Notes under the pieces: generated by a model | Databases searched by the model: none | What the model was told of the DNA's origin: nothing | Seen by the model: the letters and a program-made list of their open reading frames with translations, nothing else | In this document: positions 55,311-64,000 of the stretch, in pieces | How the letters are laid out: the number at the start of each line of letters is the position of its first letter | How positions within the stretch are numbered: the first letter of the stretch is position 1 | Position numbers and translations under genes: made by a program | Source: Anaeramoeba flamelloides | Lineage: Eukaryota > Metamonada > Anaeramoebidae | Direction of reading: 5' to 3' | DNA length: 64,000 nt | Assembly: GCA_027625915.1 (NCBI GenBank) | Contig: JANTQA010000047.1 | Coordinates: forward strand, 6,448,001-6,512,000

Positions 55311-58300
55311 TGGCTTGTGTTGAAATCTTAAAATTTTTCTCTCTTTTTTTATTTTCTTTTTTTTTTTTTTTTTTTTCTTCTTTGAAATTTTTTATTTAAT
55401 ATTTTTGTCTTAATAGTCAAAATGTTGCAATTGAATTTTTAGGAAACCACGAATGGAATTTGGAAAATGCTGTCAACCAATATTATACAAATGGTATAAA
55501 TCTTAATAATGAGAACCAGAATGAGAATGAAAATGAAAACAAACTCTCAGAAATTGCTGATGAAAACGATGAAAAAGAAACCGAAAAAAATTATTCAAGT
55601 TATTTATCATATGGGTATGGTCAAAAAGGTAATCTATTACTGCTACTTTATCTTTTTTTTTTTTTGTTTTTTTTTTTTTTTTATTTGTTTTTTTTTAAAA
55701 TTCAAACGATCAAAAAAAAGAGATACAAAATATTTTTTTTCTTTTTAATTTTTCAACACCAAAGGAAACAACCACCAACCCACTCAACACTTGGGGTACT
55801 TAAAAACTTTTTAAACAAGTTTTTACTTTATTTTTTATTATTTTTTTTGCTCTCTTTTATTTCTTTCTCCTTCTTTCACTTTTCATGTCTTTGTTTGAAA
55901 ACAATTTTTTTCTTTTCATTTTTAAAGAAAAGATATCCTATGAGAAATATCTTGGTTACATTATAACTAGGATAAAAATCTCTAAATAAATTTTGAGTTT
56001 TTCAGGAAGTGCCATCAAGTGCTGTAGAGTGCTGTCAAGTGCCGAGCTTTTCCAGAATTCAAAAGAATGGAGAAAAATCTCTGATTTTACTCAATTCTTT
56101 TGAATTATGGAAAAGCTAACGGCGGTTTTCTTGAGGTTTTCTGTTTTATTTCTAAAGTAAAAAAAACCTAACGAAAATCTATCGATGTTCCAAATCAACA
56201 GAAAACTCAAGAAAATCTAACGTGACGTGCCTAGGTTTTTTTTGATTTAAGAAACCAAAACAAAATTTAAGAAATTTTCTTTTTATTACTAAAATTAAAA
56301 AAAACCTAACGACAAACAAGAGACAATTTTGTTGAATCGCCTCTCTTCTTCAATAACAAAAATAAAAAAAAAACTAATAAAAATCAAAAGATTTTCACAA
56401 CAAAAACAAAAACTCTCGAAAAATGACGTTAGATTTTCCAGAAATTTAAAAGAATATAGTAAAATCGGTTGAATTTTGGAAACCATAGGCACTCTACCGC
56501 TGTTTATGGTACTCTACATACACTCTAGAACAGTTTTCATACCAGGGATGAAAAAAAATCCATTTCAAAATCATTGGACCATTAAAAATCAAAATTTGAA
56601 AATAAATATTTTTATAAATTGAAGTTATCTATTATAATAAAAAAAATTAGTATTTTAATATTCAGTTTTATACACTAGAAATATTTGTTTTTTGTCTAAT
56701 AATATATCTAAAAATAAAATAAAAAAAAATTGGGACATTTATTATGAAATTTAGTTTAGTTGTAACAGTTTTTTTTTTCTTTCTAAAATCAAAGAAACAA
56801 TACTGTTAACAATAATTTAATAATCAATATTAAAAAAAAAAAAAAAAATTAATTGTATATTAACCATTAAATCTCCATTAAATAATTATAAAGATTGCTT
56901 TAAAACATAATAGAATGTGAAGGTTCTCATAAAAATAATTTTTAATGAATAAAGTATTGTAAAAAAATTTTTATCAGTATTCAAAAACAAATAAAAAATG
57001 TTCAACCTCTTCATAATACTTATATTTTGTAAATCTTAATTTTCATTTAAATATTTCAATCGCTTTTTAAAAGGAAGTTGAATTTTAAAAACTAAATTTT
57101 TTTTTTAGTAAACTTTGAATTTTAGTACAGCCATTATTAAAAAAGTGATAGTTATAAGCATAAATAATAAACAAAAAATTGTTCTAACTAAATTGTAAAA
57201 TACTTTTTAAAAAATTATTCAAAACTTTTTGTTAATACTTTTTCAAAACTTAATGTTTTCAATTTTTGAAAATGCTTTTTTGGACTCATTGTAAAAACTT
57301 TTCTTAGAATACTTTTTAAAAACTTTTCTGAGATTGATTTTCAAAAAGTTAAAAACTAAAGTTTTATCAAATCTTAATAACAAAGTTTTCACTTTTTGAA
57401 CATGCTTGTATTTGTTATTCTTATTTCCAATTCTTTATTTATTTCATTATTTTGAATGTTTTTTATTTATTGTCCTTAAATCCATTTATTTATTTTGTTT
57501 ATTATCATGTTACAAAAAAAATTAAAACAAAAACAACATAGTTAATGAAAATCTCAATCCAGAAAAAATTGAAGAATTATTTTATGTTTATGCAACTGAA
57601 ATGTCTGAATATATAGATTCTGATGGATTAAAGCAATTTTATGAGGATCTTGAAATTGAGCCAGGAACAATTATGGCATTGATCCTTGCATGGAAATTCA
57701 GATGCACCGAAATAGGAAAAATCTCAAAAACGGAGTTCATTAAAGGGTTTTGTTTTTATGAAATTAACACAATAAAAAAATTGAAATTTAAAATTAATCA
57801 ATTTGAAAGAGAGCTATATTCAGAAAGATCATTTAAACAATTGTATAATTATGTCTTCGAATATGCAAAGCAAGACAAATTAGAAAAAACATTGAGTATT
57901 CATAGTGCATTCACATTTTGGAAGCAGTTGCTTGGCAACAGGTTTATACTCTTAAATGATTGGGTTCGCTTTATTAAAAAGCCAGAAAATAGTGAGCAAG
58001 TCGTTAGCTTTGAGCTATGGTCAATGCTTTATGATTTTGCAGGATCCGTAACCCTCAAATTAAAGGGCTATGACAAAAATGTTAAATGGCCTCCTTTGAT
58101 CTTAGAGTTTATTGACTGGTTTAAAGAGGGTAAAGATATGGATGCAGACGAGATCGATGAAAATTATGATTCATCAGATAGCGAAGATATTGAAGCAGAT
58201 GAAACTAATGAAAACATTCAAGAAAAAACAGAAAATAATGAGCAAAATGAAAATGAAAATGAAAATGAAGTCGAATTAGAAGAATTAATAATTAATAATT

Positions 58301-58341
58301 CTGAAGTTGAGGTTGTCGAAAATGCTGATGAGCTCGATTAA
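55181..58341 (+). CDS. DCN1-like cullin neddylation factor (UBA + PONY)
   Basis: Three exons, 55181-55245, 55417-55628 and 57542-58341, give 358 aa in frame. DCN1 proteins bind cullin and the NEDD8-carrying E2, promoting NEDD8 transfer to cullin-RING ligases. Residues 5-45 form a UBA-like domain (TTFIVITNTSQNVAIEFLG, then HEWNLENAVNQYY). Residues 97-275 are the PONY domain: DSDGLKQFYEDLEIEPGTIM, LAWKFRCTEIGKISKTEFIKGF, FTFWKQLLGNRFILLNDWVRF, and KWPPLILEFIDWF. Of the three residues known as the cullin-binding DAD patch in human DCNL1, the equivalents here look like E240, K264 and L270, so it is not conserved. The last ~80 residues are an acidic Glu/Asn tail not found in animal DCN1. Intron 2 (1913 nt) ends in an acceptor without a pyrimidine tract and holds an E repeat. 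Confidence 0.92.
56000..56535. repeat. Family E serial-hairpin repeat, copy 4
   Basis: GTGCCATCAAGTGCTGTAGA-type words at the left, CACTCTACCGCTGTTTATGG inverse words at the right, and at least three hairpins between, including TTCCAGAATTCAAAAGAATG. The 40 bp before it match those before copy 2. In intron 2 of the DCN1-like gene. Confidence 0.65.
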
Positions 58342-61262
58342 AAAATTTTAAAAATTTTTTTTTTTTAATTTGCAAAATGGACATTTTAAATTGGTTAGAG
58401 AATTAATTAATTGTTCTTTTTAAATTAAATTTTCAATTTTTATTTTTGTTTTTTTTTACTTTTAATCCAAATCTAGTAGAATTAAAATAGTTGAAAAAAA
58501 AAAAAAATAAAAATGATTCATATTTTTTATTAATTTTCGATTAAATGTCACGCAAAGTATCATTTTTTTAAGAGATACAATTTCATAAAATAATTATATT
58601 TTTAACTATTAATTTTCTTCATTATTAGTTATTCAATTAAATAAAAATATTTATATGAATAAAACGCAATTCTTTTTTTGCAAGTTAAAAGGTGTTTTTG
58701 AATATTAAAAGAGGAAATTAAAAAAATTTATTTATTTTTTATTTTAAATTTGGCCAACATAATCATGAAATTAATGTTTTGAGTAATAAAATTACACAAT
58801 TGCTAATTTTTTACTTTAGAAATAACTTCACTGATAATAAAGACTTTTGGTTGATGAAAGATCTTTAATCAAATATTATTTTTGAAAGATTTTCTACAAT
58901 TTAAGTTGGAAAATCCAATTTTCGAGTTTCGATTAAGATTTTTTTTCAAATTTAATTGTAAAAAAATTTAAGAGTTTTTTTTTTCACAATTAAGAGGTTA
59001 TAATAATATATTTTAAAAGTGTTTTATTAAATTTAATAAATATATCTTTCATCTTGAAAATCAATTATTTTGACTATTAAAAAACGATTTATTGATTTAT
59101 AGTTGATAACAATATTGTTTTTTTGATTTTTCTGTGAGGTATTTTTTAATTTTTGAAATAAACTGAAAATTTAAGAAAATTTTAGTTTCATTTAAAAAGT
59201 AAAAAAAAAAACCTGCTATTGACTTTTGTCGTGTTTTCTGCTGATTTTGAAAATCTATAGATTATATAACTAAATTAAAAAACCACAAGAAAGGCTAATT
59301 ATTTGAAGGTAACTTCTGTTAGGGTTTTTTAATTTTTGAAATAAACTAGCTAATAAAAAAACTTTCATTTATTCGAAAAAGTAAAAAAAAAAAAAAAAAA
59401 ACCTTTAGGTTTTCCAGAATTTAAACAAATTCAGTAAAATAGTTGATTGTTCTTTATTCCTTAGAATTATGGGAATCATATACTTTGGACTGGCACTTTC
59501 TTTAAGTTTTCCAGGAATCAAAAGAATAGAATAAAATACTATATTATTTCACCCAATTCTTATGAATCGTTGGAAACCTATAACACGGAATAATTATCAC
59601 AGGGGTTTTTTTTTCTCTATCCCAGTTTTATTAGATAAGTACAGTGTTTCCAAAACTTTTTTTTATTATAAATTCAAAGTAAATATAATCAAGCTGAATT
59701 GAATAAAAATTCACTTTTCGATTTATTTTGAATTTTTTACATAAAAAAAAAAATTGATTTTTCTAGACTAGAGACTTTTAAAAAACGAGGTACTGCTAAA
59801 ATTAATAAATAAAATAGCCAGGTGGATTCCAATTTCTCTAAATTTGATTATATTCTGAATAAACTTGATTATTAAAGATGAAATGGCAACAAATGTAGTA
59901 GTTTTGTCTAAATTAAATTTTTCATTTTATTTTTTCATAAAAGCGAATTTTTAATACAAAATTCTCTTAAATTTCCAATTAACTTTTAATACTAATTAAA
60001 ATTTTCTTATAACAAAGAAAATTGATTTTAATAATTGAAATTTATACTGTATATATTATAACTGTTTTTGTGTCAGCATGTTATTGGATAAAATCCATTT
60101 CAATATAACTAGTTTTTTAAATATATTTTTTCATTATTTACAGATATATGGGGGGGGGTGTTAGTTAAATTGTTGATCTTTTATTTTTTTGATTTAGTGT
60201 TGTCAAAAAAAAAAATATATATGATAAAAAGAGAATTCCGAAGTGGGTGTAATTAATACTACAAATTCAAAGTGTAAAAAAATAAAAAAATTACAAGAAT
60301 TTTAAACATTAATTAGTTTTCTCTAAAAAGGTGAAATAAAGAGTAATAGAAATTAAAAGAATAACTAAAAAAAAAAAATAACTAACAAGTAAAAAGAAAA
60401 TTACGAAATTATAAACTAAATTTCGAAAATAGGACAGATTTTTCATATGGAAAAAAAAAAATTTTTATTGTTTTTTTTTTTTGAATTATAATGTATTTTA
60501 CTAAAGTGTTTATAGATAGTAATATATATAGATTAATAAATAAAAATATAGTGTAATCATTGTATTTTTTAAAAGACAAATGAAAAAAGAAAAAAATTAT
60601 AAAATAAAAATTTGCCCCTAATTTTGAAATTTGACTTACAAAATATAATATAAAATAAGTTTGATAGTAAAAAGATACTTTTAAGAAATGAATTATTATC
60701 AAATCAATGAAACTTTCTCCGGTTTATTAATATATTTCATAATAAATAAATAAATAACCTATTTGTTGAATTAAATCTCAATTAAATTAGTTAAAGGAAA
60801 ATAGGAATTAAAAATTAATCTTGTGGATTAATTAGAAATAAAAAGTAATTTGTTAATTAAAAATTTTTTTAAAAAAGAATTAAAAATATAACGTAATAAA
60901 TAAAAAGTAATTATATCAAATTTTACAGATAAGATCTAGACATAAAAGTTTTTTTATTTATTTTTTGAACAATTTTTTCATTATTTTGAATTTCCATTTT
61001 TCGTTGGTTTCTTAAATCTATTTATAAAAATCTCTGACTTGTTTTCCTTTTTATTCTAATATCAAAGTTTTGATTTAAAATAATATTTATAATGATCAAT
61101 TTCAAGAAACACAAACACTTCAAAATATATAAAGAGTACCATAACCCTTATATTCCTCAAAGATTTGGATCATACAAGAAACACAAAAAGCGAATCAGAT
61201 AATCGAATCCCAACAGATCAATCTCGCTTAATGAACATATTTCAACATACAATAATATAAAA
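58342..61262. other. Intergenic region after the DCN1-like gene
   Basis: Contains E copy 5 (59130-59600) and a CP right-arm fragment (60815-61020, with AAAAAGTAATTTGTTAATTA and AAATTTTACAGATAAGATC). A run of nine G lies at 60150. No gene supported. Confidence 0.45.
59130..59600. repeat. Family E serial-hairpin repeat, copy 5
   Basis: Hairpins of the AATTTTTGAAATAAACTGAAA type and one TTTCCAGAATTTAAACAAAT unit, more diverged than copies 2 and 4. Confidence 0.5.
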
Positions 61263-61744
61263 CAGTGATCAAAATAATGCGTGCCCAAAGACTATAACGT
61301 GTGTTTCAAAATATAATCCGTGCTTTTTTTTTCTTCTTGTTCCAATGTAACATCCAATTTACTACCAAACAGTATACCCAAGTTCAAATCATTTTTGAAA
61401 GTAAACATCTGGATATTTTAAGTAAAATTTAAATTAGGGATGCAATTTGTTGAAAATTTTCCTGTAATATTCTCAATTTTTTTGAAATTTTTAGTTTTTT
61501 TGATTAAATAAATTTCTTAAAAATTAATTCTATTTTTTGAGATAAATTTTTCAATTTGATCCTAACCTTTTAAGAAATTTATTTTTAAATAATACAACTT
61601 TTAGAAACCAGTACCATATTAACTTTCGGGGTTTATTGTTGGTTTCTTTGATCAGTTGATGTAGAGGTCTTATATATCCCAAAAAGCACACTTTTCATTT
61701 TGAAACACAGATTAAAATTTTCGACATGCTAATTTTGATAACAG
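61263..61744 (-). mobile_element. Family A TIR element, copy 4
   Basis: Read on the minus strand it is colinear with copies 2 and 3. Ends CAGTGATCAAAATAATGCGT and the inverse of CTGTTATCAAAATTAGCATG; TA follows the right end. 482 bp. Confidence 0.8.
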
Positions 61745-62464
61745 TACAATACAAAAAAAAAATACAATTCTGTTTACAAATAACAAACATAATATAACAA
61801 GATTTTTCAGATAATCCAGACCAAAAAATGAAAGACAATATTACACACAAATTTAACTGTTTAAGATTAAAACAGTTTTACTTTTCAGGACTATCAATTA
61901 TTTATAAAATAGGTTGGTCACAGAAAGTGAAAAAGAAAAATGCAAAAATCAAAACTTTTCTCTTGTTTACACATTTGCAAAAAAATTACTGTGTTCTCCC
62001 AAATAACACTTAATTTAAAAAAACACAAACAGAAACGAATAACAAGGTTTATTTTTCATAGTGTGTATTATAAGAATTGAAATAAATTGATAAAGATATT
62101 AAAGTGTGTTTATGTTATCAAAACAAAAATATTTACGTTAAAAAATATTAATAATTAATAACTAAATCTCTTATAAAGCGGTGTGTTCTTAATTAGTAAA
62201 AAAATAGGGGAAATATCTAAAACTACATTCACGTTAAAAATACTTTTTCATAAAAGTTTATAATAAACAGCTATATCAATCAAAACAAACAGAAGGGTAA
62301 AATAATAGTACCTTGAAATAATCAAAAGAATTATCATAAAATATAATAATGTAACGTATATTTTTTCATTTTTTTTTCCTCTTCCATCTTTATTATTGGT
62401 TCCTTTTTTATTTAAAAGCGATAAAAAAAAAAAAAAATTCAACAAAATAACAAAAAGCTTTTCA
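61745..62464. other. Upstream region of the HAT-repeat gene
   Basis: A 61-codon open frame at 61828-62013 has somewhat mixed composition but no supporting exon or motif. The A-rich leader just before 62465 is typical of genes in this window. Confidence 0.35.
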
Positions 62465-64000
62465 ATGTTTGTACCCTTTGAAAACAACCAAAATTACAAT
62501 AACAATAACTTCGATCTTTATGGAACTGCTGCTCTAAATGAAGATTATTATGAACAACAAGAATACGATTATAATTACGATGATGATCAATATTTTGATT
62601 ATGAGGATCTACAAGAGCAAAGCTATGACTACAATTACTTGCAACAAGAAATTTTGAATGTTAACAAAAAAGAAAGCACTATCACAAACAAAAAAATGAA
62701 TCATAATAATCAGACTACAAGCAAACCACAACTTTTTACTAAAGAATTGTTCCCCACAAAAGGGTTCTTTACAACAAAAGAGCTTGTAAATTGGGACGAA
62801 ATCTTTAATTCTCCACAAATGAAGCAAAAAACACTCACAAAAAAAAAAAAAAAACAAAATTCGCTGAATAATTCACTCTTTAAATACTCACCAAGAACAA
62901 CTTTGCGAGATTTACAAAATCTCCCAATGAAAACAAAAGTGAACGAAAAGAAATACCAAAAACCAAAAATAAAAAACGATCTACAAATCTCAAAAAATAA
63001 TATTAATTCGCCAGGAAGAGTAGCAAGAACACTCTTTGTACCTGAATTGTATTGGGATTCTGGGAAAAATTTCGATTTTGGTACAGATTTCTTTTCTTCA
63101 GTAAAATTACAATTAAAATTAAGTGACTGGGCCAAAATGCCGATCAGCAAATTATTAAATTCCAACAAAGAAAAAGAAATTGAAAAACAAAAACAAAAAA
63201 AGAGTAAAACTCATAAAGAAAAAGAACAAGAAGAAGAAAGCAAAAAGGAAAACAATATAGAAAAGCAAACTGAAAACCCCCAATCTATCGATTTGAACAA
63301 AAATTTATTACAATCTTTTAAATCGTTAACAATAAACCCTAAAAGTCAACAAAGCCAAAAATTCAAATCCAATGACCAAAAAACTATAAACAACAAACAA
63401 AATAATAACAAAACTATCAACACTGTCACCACTACTACCACTACAAAACAATTAAACGTGAAGGGTGACAATACTTTAAGACCCACACTTGATCAATTTA
63501 AAACGCCAACAAAAAAAAAGCAAAAGAAAAAATTAATCAAATTACCACCAAACACGTCAAATGAAGAATCTGAGAATTTGAAACAACAGGTCAACCCAAG
63601 CCCCATTAGCAAAAAGCAATATCAAACATTCCAACAGGAATTAAAAAAAATCAGCAAAAATGGGCTCAAGCCTGTGATTGAATTTGTCAAAAACAATTTG
63701 CATTTATTACCAAACAAAATCCATTGGAAAGTATTTCTTGATCTTGCAGATTTTTCGAAAAGAGAGCACAAGATCCACAAGGCACGCAATTTCTTTAGAT
63801 TTGCCTTAGAGCTGCAACCCTATGATTCACGAATTTGGCTCGAATTTGCAAAAATGGAGGAAGAGCAGGGAGATTTCATAAAGATGCTCAAGGTGCTAGT
63901 CTCTGGGATCAAATATTGCTCCTCAAACGAAACACTTGTGGTCAAGGCACTCCAGCAGCTTGAATCCTTTGGTCTGTATGCAGAGGCGCGCGAATTGATT
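62465..64000 (+). CDS. HAT/TPR-repeat protein, 5' part (cut by the window edge)
   Basis: An uninterrupted frame of 512 codons from ATG to the right edge. Residues 1-75 are Tyr/Asn/Asp/Gln-rich and acidic; 76-370 are low-complexity Lys/Asn/Gln segments with short conserved-looking islands (FTTKELVNWDEIF, RVARTLFVPELYWDSGKNFDF). From about residue 385 it becomes ordered helical repeats: KARNFFRFALELQPYDSRIW and LEFAKMEEEQGDFIKMLKVL have the W/A/E spacing of half-a-TPR (HAT) units as in RNA-processing proteins. GC content visibly rises in the last 350 bp, as expected for constrained coding sequence. Role is likely RNA metabolism, by analogy with HAT proteins only; the rest of the gene is needed to name it. 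Confidence 0.8.
   Translation, partial: MFVPFENNQNYNNNNFDLYGTAALNEDYYEQQEYDYNYDDDQYFDYEDLQEQSYDYNYLQQEILNVNKKESTITNKKMNHNNQTTSKPQLFTKELFPTKGFFTTKELVNWDEIFNSPQMKQKTLTKKKKKQNSLNNSLFKYSPRTTLRDLQNLPMKTKVNEKKYQKPKIKNDLQISKNNINSPGRVARTLFVPELYWDSGKNFDFGTDFFSSVKLQLKLSDWAKMPISKLLNSNKEKEIEKQKQKKSKTHKEKEQEEESKKENNIEKQTENPQSIDLNKNLLQSFKSLTINPKSQQSQKFKSNDQKTINNKQNNNKTINTVTTTTTTKQLNVKGDNTLRPTLDQFKTPTKKKQKKKLIKLPPNTSNEESENLKQQVNPSPISKKQYQTFQQELKKISKNGLKPVIEFVKNNLHLLPNKIHWKVFLDLADFSKREHKIHKARNFFRFALELQPYDSRIWLEFAKMEEEQGDFIKMLKVLVSGIKYCSSNETLVVKALQQLESFGLYAEARELI

Noticed and set aside
55460-55966. 168-codon open frame
   Set aside because: Only the first part is exon 2 of the DCN1-like gene; after the GTAATC donor at 55629 it reads through T-rich intron.
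62710-63168. 152-codon minus-strand frame
   Set aside because: Antisense shadow of the HAT-repeat gene; A-rich coding on the plus strand leaves the reverse strand open.
1-64000. tRNA, rRNA or CRISPR-like arrays
   Set aside because: Looked for cloverleaf-like GGTTCGAATCC signatures, conserved rRNA blocks and regular spaced repeats; none was convincing. The spaced words found belong to families D, E and S.

Overview
The window looks like nuclear DNA of a protist with a very AT-rich genome. Seven protein-coding genes can be supported, five of them split by GT-AG introns; bacterial features are absent. Proteins are rich in Lys, Asn, Glu and Gln runs, as in Amoebozoa or Anaeramoeba-like amoebae. 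That placement is an impression from composition and protein style, not a test. There are no recognisable RNA genes and no CRISPR.

Layout: 1-12 kb has no confident gene, only repeat copies and a few coding-like islands. 12146-21006 (-) is a TBC-domain Rab GTPase-activating protein in three exons. 23515-28541 (+) is the Fe-S co-chaperone HSCB in two exons. 30453-31274 (-) is an unrecognised 273-aa protein. 34016-40495 (+) is a PP1-type protein phosphatase catalytic subunit in six exons. 44780-51320 (-) is an LSM14/Scd6 P-body protein in three exons. 55181-58341 (+) is a DCN1-like neddylation factor in three exons. 62465 to the right edge (+) is the start of a HAT/TPR-repeat protein. The genes do different housekeeping jobs and do not form a pathway. 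Exon joins were placed by eye: each restores the reading frame and continues the family alignment.

The striking part is the non-coding DNA. Each of the five split genes has exactly one long intron (1.9-7.6 kb), while every other intron is 115-220 nt. Long introns and intergenic spaces are filled with at least a dozen families of short, apparently non-coding inverted-repeat elements (labelled A-S here), present in 1-6 copies each. They insert into one another: A lies in B, which lies in CP; F lies in H; G in F; K in J; I in H; F in O; two D copies in CP. In several cases an undisturbed second copy of the host element gives the empty site, showing a TA target duplication. No transposase gene was found in the window, so the active partners must be elsewhere or gone. 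Three decayed fragments resemble the C-terminal part of LINE ORF2 proteins. The most novel material is this nested element system, including a serial-hairpin family (E), a TCGCGA-array family (D), and a family (CP) that seems to carry an exon-like stretch with a splice donor.
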